A stretch of DNA of 12,532 nt from JBBDIX01 sp040880235 (GTDB lineage: Bacteria; Actinomycetota; Nitriliruptoria; Nitriliruptorales; Nitriliruptoraceae). Made by a program: the position numbers and the translations under genes. Where the stretch lies: contig JBBDIX010000078.1 in assembly GCA_040880235.1 (NCBI GenBank), forward strand, positions 1 through 12,532. The letters are read 5' to 3'. Each line of letters opens with the position of its first letter. Position 1 is the first letter of the stretch. The notes beneath the pieces are model-generated. The model did no database searches. It had not been told where the DNA came from and saw only the letters and a list, made by a program, of their open reading frames with translations. This document shows, one piece after another, positions 6,596 through 12,532 of the stretch.

Positions 6596-9067
6596 TCAAC
6601 GCCTCAGGCTCGCACCGACCGCCTCGGCGCGACGACCGACCTCGGTGATGACCGTCTCGGCGTCCTCATCGGTGAGCTGGCGGTCGGGATCCTGCAGGCG
6701 CAGACGGATCCCGACGCTGCGCCGACCCTCGCCGAGCTGCTGGCCGCGGTACTCGTCGAACCACCAGCAGGCATCGAGCAGGGTGCCCGCGCCCTCGATG
6801 ACCGCCTGTTCGAGCACGTCGTAGCCGACCGTGTCGTCGGCGACCAGGGCGACGTCGACGACCATCGCTGGGTGGCGCACGATGACCGGAGCCACGGCCG
6901 GGTCGTGTCCCTCGGGCGGAACCCGCGCGAGCAGCGCCTCGATCACGAGTTCTCCGACGACGACCGGTTCGGGCAGGTCGCGAGCATCGGCCTCGGCCGG
7001 GTGCAGTTGTCCGACGAACCCGATCTCCTGGTCCTCGAGCAGCAGCCGCACGCTGCGCCCGGGGTGGAATCCGTCGCGCACCACCGGGTCCCGGACGAGT
7101 ACGGCACGTCGGGCGGGATCGGACAGCCGGTCCACGACCTCGTCGAACACGGCGAGCACGTCGTGGACCGACCAGGTGCGCTGCGGGTCGAGCCAACGCT
7201 CGCCGACCACGGTGCCCTGGGCCACGAGCCCCATCGCGCGCGGCTGGGCCGGCAGCGCCTCACCCGCTGGCCCGGTCCACCGCCAGTTCGCGCCGAGCGC
7301 ATCGAGCGCCGACGCCAGGGGATCGTCGACGGGTCGGAAGATGCGTCCCAGCTCCACGAGGGCCGTCCCCGCACGGCCCTGACCGACGTTGCGGCGCACG
7401 GCACCGAGAAGCCCCTCCACGAGCGACGGTCGCATCGCCGCCGCATCCTTCGCCAGTGGGTTGGCGAGCGACACCCTCCCGGCAGAGGGCTGCACGCCCT
7501 CGAGAGCGCCGTCGCCGACGAACGGACGGATCACGGCCTCGGAGAACCCCAGGGCCAGTGCGGCGTCACGAGCGGAACGTTCGAGCCTCTGGGTGGGCGA
7601 CAGGCCCCCGGTCTGGCGAACCGAAGGCAACTGGGCCGGAACCCGGTCGTAGCCGTGGAGCCGGATGATCTCCTCGGCGAGGTCGGCGGGGCGGCGCAGG
7701 TCGCCACGCCAGGTGGGCGCCGTCACCCGCAGCGCAGTCGGGCCGTCACCGGCCTGCACGTCGCACCCGCTTCGTTCCAGCAGCGCCTGCTGGGTCGACG
7801 CGTCGAGTTCCTCGACGCCCAGCAGTGCCCGCACACGGTCGGTGTCCACGTCGACGGTCGTGCGCCGAGCCCACGACGGCAGCGGATCGTGGGCGACCAC
7901 GTCCGCGCCGGTCGCCCGAGCACCGGCGAGTTCCATCAGCAACCCCGCGGCCCGCGCCGCGGCCAGTTCGGCGCCCGCGGGGTCGACGCGCCGCTCGTAG
8001 CGGACGCTCGCCTCACTGACCAGCGCCAGCCGGCGCGACGTCGCCCGGATGGTCGCTGGATCCCACACGGCCGCCTCCACGAGCACCTCTCGGGTGGCGG
8101 CGGTCACCTCGGTGTCGCGTCCCCCCATGACCCCGGCGAGGCTCGCCAGACGCTCGCCGTCCTCGATCACGACGTCGCCCGTGTCGAGGCTGCGCTCCAC
8201 GTCGTCCAGGGTGGTGATGGACTCCCCCGCTCGTGCCTCGCGCACCTGGAGTTCGCGACCGCGGAGCGTCTCGAGGTCGAAGGCGTGCAGCGGCTGGCCG
8301 GTCTCGAGCATCACGAGGTTGGTGACGTCGACCACGCCGTCGATGGACCGGATTCCACACTGGGCGAGTCGTTGACGGATCCACAGGGGCGACGGTCCGA
8401 CGGTCACGTCGGCGAGTGACCACGTCGCGAATCGTGCACAACGGTCGGTGTCGAGCGTGACCGGGACGAGCACGTCGTCGGGGCCCTGCGGGACCGCAGG
8501 CAGCCGCCAGGTCGTGTCGAGGATCGCGGCGAGGTCGCGCGCGACCCCGATGATCCCGAGGTGGTCGCCGCGGTCGGCCTGCACCGCGACCTCGATGACG
8601 GGCTCCCCGATGGGGACGATGTCCGTCAGTTCGGTGCCCAGCGGGTGATCCTCGGCGAGCACGAGAATTCCACCGTGGTCGTCACCGAGCTGGAGTTCTC
8701 GGGGAGAGCACAGCATGCCGTTGGACACCACGCCTCGGAGCGCCCGGGCCTCCATCGTCATCCCCGGGATGCTCGCTCCGACCGGGGCGTGCAGGACCAG
8801 GTCGCCGACGTCGAAGTTGTCGGCACCGCAGACCAGCTCGATCTCGCCGTCACCACCGTCGCCGGTCACACGCACGACCCGGAGGCGTTCGGCGTCGGGG
8901 TGCGGCCGATGCTCGAGCACCCTGGCGACCCGTACCCCTGCAGTGGACGCACCGGGGCGGGCGACCTCCTCGACCTCGAGGCCGTGCATGCTCATGACGT
9001 GGACGAGCTCGTCGACGTCGAGGTCCAGGTCGACGTGGGCGGTGAGCCAGGACAGGGGCAGTTTCAC
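6596..9067 (-). CDS. pheT: Phenylalanine-tRNA ligase beta subunit
   Basis: PheT is the large subunit of the (alpha-beta)2 phenylalanyl-tRNA synthetase. It binds tRNA and edits mischarged Tyr-tRNA(Phe). The 823-residue product is full length. It has an N-terminal OB-fold tRNA-binding domain (about 40-150, with HPDAERLRVV and VCGADN), the B3/B4 editing region (about 205-370, with VDVTNLVMLETGQPLHAFD), a B5 domain (about 400-470), a catalytic-like core (about 480-700) and a C-terminal ferredoxin-fold anticodon-binding domain (last ~95 residues, with FDEYRGQQLGEGRRS and LTDEDAE). The GTG start at 9067 is chosen because GGAGG lies five bases upstream and the protein then begins MKLPLSWL, as family members do. 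Upstream in-frame codons would add 27 unconserved residues. It follows pheS after 37 bp. Confidence 0.96.
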   Translation of the reverse strand: MKLPLSWLTAHVDLDLDVDELVHVMSMHGLEVEEVARPGASTAGVRVARVLEHRPHPDAERLRVVRVTGDGGDGEIELVCGADNFDVGDLVLHAPVGASIPGMTMEARALRGVVSNGMLCSPRELQLGDDHGGILVLAEDHPLGTELTDIVPIGEPVIEVAVQADRGDHLGIIGVARDLAAILDTTWRLPAVPQGPDDVLVPVTLDTDRCARFATWSLADVTVGPSPLWIRQRLAQCGIRSIDGVVDVTNLVMLETGQPLHAFDLETLRGRELQVREARAGESITTLDDVERSLDTGDVVIEDGERLASLAGVMGGRDTEVTAATREVLVEAAVWDPATIRATSRRLALVSEASVRYERRVDPAGAELAAARAAGLLMELAGARATGADVVAHDPLPSWARRTTVDVDTDRVRALLGVEELDASTQQALLERSGCDVQAGDGPTALRVTAPTWRGDLRRPADLAEEIIRLHGYDRVPAQLPSVRQTGGLSPTQRLERSARDAALALGFSEAVIRPFVGDGALEGVQPSAGRVSLANPLAKDAAAMRPSLVEGLLGAVRRNVGQGRAGTALVELGRIFRPVDDPLASALDALGANWRWTGPAGEALPAQPRAMGLVAQGTVVGERWLDPQRTWSVHDVLAVFDEVVDRLSDPARRAVLVRDPVVRDGFHPGRSVRLLLEDQEIGFVGQLHPAEADARDLPEPVVVGELVIEALLARVPPEGHDPAVAPVIVRHPAMVVDVALVADDTVGYDVLEQAVIEGAGTLLDACWWFDEYRGQQLGEGRRSVGIRLRLQDPDRQLTDEDAETVITEVGRRAEAVGASLRR

Positions 9068-9104
9068 GGGGGCCTCCAGCAGCGCAGCGCGCCGGGCGGG
9101 TCGT

Positions 9105-10100
9105 CTAGAAGCTCTCGGCGAACCGGGCGTCGGCGTCGAAGAACTCACGGATGTCGCGAACCCCGTGGCGAAGCATCGCGACGCGTTCGATGCCGACCCC
9201 GAACGCGAAGCCCGTGTACCGGTCGGCGTCGATGCCGCAGGCCGCGAACACGTTCGGGTCGACCATGCCCGCGCCGAGGATCTCGAGCCACCCCGAGGGC
9301 GACGACTCGTAGGACACGTCGACCTCGCAGCTGGGTTCGGTGAACGGGAAGAAGGACGGTCTCAGGCGGATCTCTCGGTCCGCGCCGAACATCGCACGAG
9401 CGAACGACAGCAGCGTGGCACGCAGGTGCGCCATGGTGATGCCCTCGTCGACGAGCAGCCCCTCGACCTGACTGAACACCGGCGAGTGGGTGGCGTCGAT
9501 GGTGTCGGCCCGGAAGGTGCGACCCGGAACGACGACGGCGATGGGCGGCTGCTGCGTGGTCATCACCCGCGCCTGCACCGGTGACGTGTGGGTCCGCAGC
9601 ACGACGTCGTCGAACCCGTCCACGTAGATCGTGTCCATCTCCTGGCGGGCCGGATGATCGGCCTCGATGTTGAGGTGGTCGAAGTTGAACGTCCCGGACT
9701 CCGCCTCGGGCCCCTCGGCGACGCGGTAGCCCATCCCGGCGAACACGTCGACGATCTCGTGCTCGACCTGGGTGAGCAGGTGCCCACGCCCCGGGCGCAC
9801 ACGACGAGGCGGTGCGGCGAGGTCGAGTCGCTCTGCGCTCAGCCGTGCGTCGAGGGCGGCGGCGGCGAGCCGGCTGCGGTGTTCCTCGAGGGAGGCATCG
9901 AATGATGCCCGGAACGCGTTGACCCGCTGGCCGAGCTCCCGGCGTTCCTCCGGGGACAGCGCACCCATCGACTTCTGGAGGGTCGCGAGTCGAGAACGCC
10001 GGCCGGTGTAGCGCACGCGCACCTCGTCGAGTTCCGCGAGGTCCTGCGCCGCGGCGAGTTCGCCGAGGCCGGCCGCCTGCAACTCCTCGATCTCCGCCAC
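9105..10100 (-). CDS. pheS: Phenylalanine-tRNA ligase alpha subunit
   Basis: PheS is the catalytic subunit of phenylalanyl-tRNA synthetase (class IIc). The 331-residue protein has an N-terminal coiled-coil tRNA-binding arm (about 1-95), then the class II core: FDHLNIEADHPAR (140-152), RTHTSPVQAR (169-178), GRTFRADTIDATHSPVF (193-209, motif 2), RPSFFPFTEPSCEVDV (247-262) and motif 3 GFAFGVGIERVAMLRHG (297-313). The open frame extends further upstream, but GTG at 10100 is preceded by GGGAG at a six-base distance and gives the usual short N-terminus (MAEIEEL). The adjacent GTG at 10103 is the alternative and would add one residue. The gene lies 37 bp after the methyltransferase and 37 bp before pheT. 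No T-box or leader-peptide attenuator fits in those gaps. Confidence 0.95.
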   Translation of the reverse strand: MAEIEELQAAGLGELAAAQDLAELDEVRVRYTGRRSRLATLQKSMGALSPEERRELGQRVNAFRASFDASLEEHRSRLAAAALDARLSAERLDLAAPPRRVRPGRGHLLTQVEHEIVDVFAGMGYRVAEGPEAESGTFNFDHLNIEADHPARQEMDTIYVDGFDDVVLRTHTSPVQARVMTTQQPPIAVVVPGRTFRADTIDATHSPVFSQVEGLLVDEGITMAHLRATLLSFARAMFGADREIRLRPSFFPFTEPSCEVDVSYESSPSGWLEILGAGMVDPNVFAACGIDADRYTGFAFGVGIERVAMLRHGVRDIREFFDADARFAESF

Positions 10101-10137
10101 CACGTACTCCCGTCGTCCTGTGACCCGGGCGGCCAGA

Positions 10138-10947
10138 CTAACGATCCCGGCGCCGCCCGCCGCCCGCGCGAGCGAACCGTGGCGCCAGCGCATGCAGGGC
10201 GATGCCACACGCGATTGCCGCGTTGAGGGACTCCGCGTCGCCGACCATGTCGATGGCGACGGACTGGTCCGTCGCTGCGGAGAACTCCGGGCCGACCCCG
10301 TGCGCCTCACTGCCCACCACGAGTGCGATCCCCGGGTCGTGTGCAGCGACGTCGTCGAACGCGGCCGTGCCAGCTGCAGACAACGTGACGATCCGGCGGC
10401 TCTGGTCACGAAGCGCGGTCACGGCACGACCGGCCTCGACGTCGACGACCAGTGCGATGCGGTAGGTGGCCCCTGCAGCCGAGCGCACGGCCTTGGGACC
10501 GTGGGGGTCCGCGGACCCCTCGAGGGCGATGACCCCGGTCGCTCCCAGCGCGTGTGCGGTGCGCACGACGGTGCCGACGTTGCCGGGGTCCCCGAGGCGA
10601 TCCAGGACGAGCACGACACCCCCGGGTGGCAGGTCCTCGACCGCGCAGGTCGCCGTGCGGACCACCGCGACCACGCCCTGCGGGGTCACGGCATCACACA
10701 CGTGCTGGAGCACGGCCTCGGACACGGCGGTGACACGAACGTCGTCCAGCGCCGCACCGGACAGGCCGTCGAGCCACGTCTCGTCCGTCACCAGCAGTTC
10801 GTCGACGAGGCCCGCCGCCAGTGCCGCCGCTGCGGCGTTGGGCCCCTCGGCGAGGTGCAGGCCCCGCAGCCGACGTTCGCGGCGTCGGGTCAGCGACGCG
10901 ATCCGACGAACACGCGCGCTGCGTGTCGAGGTGAGGATCTGCGTCAC
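10138..10947 (-). CDS. TrmH/SpoU-family RNA 2'-O-ribose methyltransferase
   Basis: Members of this family use S-adenosylmethionine to methylate a ribose 2'-hydroxyl in rRNA or tRNA. The 269-residue protein has an N-terminal substrate-binding domain (about 28-95, with HLAEGPNAA) and a C-terminal SPOUT knot. The SPOUT knot carries motif 1 LGDPGNVGTVVRT (118-130; Asn123 and Arg129), motif 2 GSEAHGVG (212-219) and motif 3 IDMVGDAESLNAAIA (232-246). Motif 3 normally begins IPM; here Asp replaces Pro. The start is GTG at 10947, 23 bp after rplT, with only a weak ribosome-binding sequence, so coupling to rplT is likely. Its place between rplT and pheS is shared with mycobacteria, where the gene is annotated tsnR, and suggests 23S rRNA as substrate. 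The exact nucleotide cannot be told from sequence, so no symbol is given. Confidence 0.88.
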   Translation of the reverse strand: MTQILTSTRSARVRRIASLTRRRERRLRGLHLAEGPNAAAAALAAGLVDELLVTDETWLDGLSGAALDDVRVTAVSEAVLQHVCDAVTPQGVVAVVRTATCAVEDLPPGGVVLVLDRLGDPGNVGTVVRTAHALGATGVIALEGSADPHGPKAVRSAAGATYRIALVVDVEAGRAVTALRDQSRRIVTLSAAGTAAFDDVAAHDPGIALVVGSEAHGVGPEFSAATDQSVAIDMVGDAESLNAAIACGIALHALAPRFARAGGGRRRDR

Positions 10948-10970
10948 CGCACCCGCGTCCCGTTCGTGCT

Positions 10971-11339
10971 TCAGGCCGCGTCCACGTCGAGCGCTCCGCG
11001 GGGCACGTCGACCAGGGCACGGAACGCCACCTCGTCGTGGACGGCGAGGTCCGCGAGGTTCTTGCGGTCGACCTCCACCTCCGCCAGCTTCAGGCCGTGC
11101 ATCAGGCGGCTGTACGACAGGCCCTCCTGACGTGCGGCCGCGTTGATGCGCGCGATCCAGAGGCGACGCATGTCGCCCTTGCGCGCACGGCGGTCACGGT
11201 ACGCGTACCGCTCGGCGTGGTAGACGGCCTCCTTCGCCACCTTGAACCGGCGACTGCGGGCACCCCGGAATCCCTTCGCGCGATCGAGGACCGCCCGGTG
11301 ACCCTTCTTGGCGTGCACGCCACCCTTGACTCTTGCCAT
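10971..11339 (-). CDS. rplT: 50S ribosomal protein bL20
   Basis: bL20 binds 23S rRNA early in large-subunit assembly and in several bacteria represses its own operon at a site near infC-rpmI. The 122-residue protein starts MARVKGGVHAKKGHR and contains the family blocks YAYRDRRARKGDMRRLWI (46-63), RINAAAR and VEVDRKNLADLA. The basic N-terminal half is the rRNA-penetrating helix. A short C-terminal extension slightly exceeds the usual ~118 residues. AGGAGG at 11349-11354, nine bases before the ATG, supports the start. It lies 47 bp after rpmI. Confidence 0.97.
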   Translation of the reverse strand: MARVKGGVHAKKGHRAVLDRAKGFRGARSRRFKVAKEAVYHAERYAYRDRRARKGDMRRLWIARINAAARQEGLSYSRLMHGLKLAEVEVDRKNLADLAVHDEVAFRALVDVPRGALDVDAA

Positions 11340-11386
11340 GACTCCGTACCTCCTCGGAAGTGCTGCCTCGTCGTGATCTCGCCTGG

Positions 11387-11581
11387 CTACTGGTTGAGGA
11401 GGCGCCTGACCTTGCGAGCCTCGGCAGGCGCGAGCACGGTGTCACCGGACAACCGCCGCCTGCGTCGTGCACTCTTCTTCTCCAGCAGGTGCGCGCGGTT
11501 CTTCTGGCGCGACAGCACCTTGCCGTTGCGGGTGACACGGAACCGCTTCTTGGTTCCGCTGTGGGTCTTCTGCTTCGGCAT
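11387..11581 (-). CDS. rpmI: 50S ribosomal protein bL35
   Basis: bL35 is a small, very basic large-subunit protein. The 64-residue product begins MPKQKTHSGTKKRF, the family's N-terminal signature, and contains HLLEKKSARRRRRL. An in-frame ATG seven codons upstream exists, but the ATG at 11581 gives the canonical N-terminus and has GAGG seven bases upstream. It lies between infC and rplT, the near-universal order. The 69-bp gap from infC contains a strong hairpin (11603-11622). Confidence 0.96.
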   Translation of the reverse strand: MPKQKTHSGTKKRFRVTRNGKVLSRQKNRAHLLEKKSARRRRRLSGDTVLAPAEARKVRRLLNQ

Positions 11582-11602
11582 GTCATGACCTCGTCGGTAC
11601 AT

Positions 11603-11622
11603 GACCGCGCGTGCGCGCGGTC
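11603..11622 (-). promoter_or_regulatory. Perfect hairpin between infC and rpmI
   Basis: GACCGCGC (11603-11610) and GCGCGGTC (11615-11622) form an uninterrupted eight-pair GC-rich stem with a four-base loop. It lies 22 bases upstream of the rpmI start and is not followed by a T-run, so it is not a classical terminator. In other bacteria the region before rpmI holds the bL20 translational operator; a similar role here, or transcript processing, is inference. Confidence 0.5.
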
Positions 11623-11650
11623 GTCGTCGGTGGGGCCGGGGCCGGGTCCG

Positions 11651-12292
11651 TCAGTTGGCCTCGACGGCCTCGTCGGTGGCTGGCTCGCCGGTCTCGTCGG
11701 CGGGTGCGTCCGCAGGCATCTCCTGCAGGTCGACCGCGTTCGGGTCGACGTCGGCGACCTCGTCGGTGCGCGGTGCCTTCGGGCGGATCGGCGCGAGCAC
11801 CATGACCATGTTGCGTCCGTCGACCTTGGGCATCGCCTCCACGGTCGCCAGTTCGGTCATGTCCTCGGCGAGCCGGTCGAGGAGTCTGAGCCCGAGTTCG
11901 GTGTGGCTCATCTCACGTCCACGGAACATGATGGACGCACGGACCTTCGCGCCATCCTTCAGGAACCGCCGTACGTGCCCCGACTTGGTGCCATAGTCGT
12001 TGTCGGAGATCTTGGGGCGCATCTTGATCTCCTTGATGGCGATCTGGCTCTGCCGGCGACGCGCCTCCTTGTCCTTCTGTTCCTGTTCGTACCGCGCCTT
12101 GCCCCAGTCCATGATCCGACAGACCGGCGGATCCGCCTGGTTGGCCACCTCGACGAGGTCGAGGTCCTGTTCTCGCGCCCGGCGCAGGGCCTGGGCGAGT
12201 GGAACGATGCCGACCTGGGTGCCGTCCGCGTCGATCAGGCGCACACGTGGCACCTTGATGTCCGCGTTCAGTCGCCGTTGCTGTTCGTCGAT
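11651..12292 (-). CDS. infC: Translation initiation factor IF-3, with ATC start
   Basis: IF3 binds the 30S subunit, prevents premature 50S joining and checks start-codon and initiator-tRNA pairing. The usual N-terminal domain (about residues 8-80, VRLIDADGTQVGIVPL), lysine/arginine-rich linker and C-terminal domain (about 85-168, with MFRGREMSHTELG and PKVDGRNMVMVL) are intact. The first GTG in frame (12253) would cut off the conserved N-terminal segment and has no ribosome-binding site. The frame is open upstream to a TGA at 12317-12319, with no ATG, GTG or TTG in between. ATC at 12292 has a perfect AGGAGG seven bases upstream and restores an N-terminus of normal kind (LNADIKVPRVRL), giving 213 residues. 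Rare AUU or AUC starts are a known IF3 autoregulation device. A 45-residue tail with 13 Asp/Glu follows the C-domain. Confidence 0.93.
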   Translation of the reverse strand: MDEQQRRLNADIKVPRVRLIDADGTQVGIVPLAQALRRAREQDLDLVEVANQADPPVCRIMDWGKARYEQEQKDKEARRRQSQIAIKEIKMRPKISDNDYGTKSGHVRRFLKDGAKVRASIMFRGREMSHTELGLRLLDRLAEDMTELATVEAMPKVDGRNMVMVLAPIRPKAPRTDEVADVDPNAVDLQEMPADAPADETGEPATDEAVEAN

Positions 12293-12299
12293 GCTTCTG

Positions 12300-12305
12300 C
12301 CTCCT
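12300..12305 (-). promoter_or_regulatory. Shine-Dalgarno sequence that decides the infC start
   Basis: AGGAGG, the full anti-16S complement, sits seven bases from ATC at 12292 and 46 bases from the first GTG at 12253. It is the main argument for the non-canonical infC start. Confidence 0.85.
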
Positions 12306-12473
12306 GATCCGAGGGATCACTCGTCGTTCGTCGCCATCGATGCACGCGCACCACCAGGTGCCGCACATGCACAACGGCGGCCCGGAAGCGGCCGCCGTCA
12401 GGTACGCCATCTCACGACACGGACGAGGTCCGTGTTCCTGGATGCGAACCCGGCGAGGATCAACCTTCCGGGT
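12305..12473 (-). promoter_or_regulatory. Structured 5' leader of infC with five stem-loops
   Basis: Reading toward infC, five inverted repeats follow one another. H1 (12448-12473) pairs ACCCGG with CCGGGT around an inner AGG/CCT stem. H2 (12417-12435) pairs ACACGGAC with GTCCGTGT over a three-base loop. H3 (12374-12398) pairs ACGGCGGCC with GGCCGCCGT over a seven-base loop. H4 (12340-12368) is a twelve-pair stem with two G-T pairs and one bulge. H5 (12305-12319) pairs TGATCC with GGATCA and shares one base with the AGGAGG. No stem is followed by a T-run. The region has no convincing coding frame. The dense array of stems in front of a gene known for autoregulation suggests a cis-regulatory leader, but stems alone are common in GC-rich DNA, and I do not recognise a named RNA family. 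Confidence 0.5.
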
Positions 12474-12532
12474 GGGCCGCACCCGTGGGTACGTCCACTT
12501 CGTCTTCGATTGTCTTACCAGACCATCGCTGG

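Noticed and set aside
5111..8419. A very long open frame (1102 codons) on the + strand opposite pheT, arfB and argC
   Set aside because: Its translation is Arg/Gly/His/Asp-rich without recognisable domains and runs across several well-supported minus-strand genes. Long antisense frames are a by-product of GC-rich codon use.
11913..12410. Frame starting at ATG 12410 with a Cys/Trp-rich stretch (LCMCGTWWCAC), suggestive of a leader peptide for cysteine- or tryptophan-sensing attenuation
   Set aside because: It has no stop before running nearly 380 bases into infC, has no ribosome-binding site, and the Cys/Trp codons arise from the TGC/TGG-rich arms of hairpin H4. Attenuation by Cys or Trp makes no sense for infC.
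12429..12452. GGGTTCGCATCC on the minus strand, resembling a tRNA T-arm
   Set aside because: No matching acceptor, D or anticodon arms can be built around it, and the sequence is better explained by stem H1.
12490..12532. Possible extended -10 (TGGTAAGAC or GACAAT, minus strand) for the infC operon
   Set aside because: The -35 region would fall at or beyond the window edge and the hexamers are poor matches, so I do not call a promoter.
1..12532. Search for a novel system: mobile elements, CRISPR repeats, toxin-antitoxin pairs, defence or secondary-metabolite genes
   Set aside because: Every substantial open region is accounted for by conserved translation or arginine genes, no gap exceeds about 240 bp, and I saw no transposase, integrase, repeat array or unfamiliar gene.

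Overview
The window carries thirteen complete protein genes and one partial gene, all read on the minus strand, so biological order runs from high to low coordinate. The DNA is strongly GC-rich. Start codons are a mix of ATG and GTG plus one ATC, and every stop codon seen is TGA or TAG. Gene order and protein signatures fit an actinobacterium. The order infC-rpmI-rplT-TrmH-type methyltransferase-pheS-pheT followed by argC-J-B-D-F-R-G is the arrangement I know from Mycobacterium and Streptomyces relatives. The sequences are not obviously those of a well-known genus. A deep-branching class such as Acidimicrobiia or Nitriliruptoria is possible, but that is inference.

Translation block (about 12,480 down to 6,169): a leader with several stem-loops precedes infC (IF3), then rpmI (bL35), rplT (bL20), a SpoU/TrmH RNA 2'-O-methyltransferase, pheS and pheT (phenylalanyl-tRNA synthetase) and a small GGQ-containing ribosome-rescue hydrolase of the ArfB type. 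Gaps are short (4 to 69 bp), so some or all of these genes are probably co-transcribed. infC appears to start at ATC with a perfect AGGAGG seven bases upstream, the kind of non-canonical start used for IF3 autoregulation.

Arginine block (about 6,150 down to 1): a 143-bp gap contains a good TGCA-N6-TGCA ARG box, with a weaker second one 20 bp away. It is followed by argC, argJ, argB, argD, argF, argR and the first 23 codons of argG. Four of the first five junctions overlap or abut (GTGA, ATGA, TAG directly followed by ATG, GTGA). Together they encode acetylated ornithine synthesis with acetyl recycling (ArgJ, ArgB, ArgC, ArgD), citrulline formation (ArgF), the repressor (ArgR) and the start of argininosuccinate synthase. 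ArgR would bind the boxes ahead of argC and repress its own operon.

I see no mobile element, CRISPR array, toxin-antitoxin pair, defence locus or tRNA gene. This is core housekeeping DNA. The items most worth a second look are regulatory: the ATC start and structured leader of infC, the hairpin before rpmI, and the ARG boxes.
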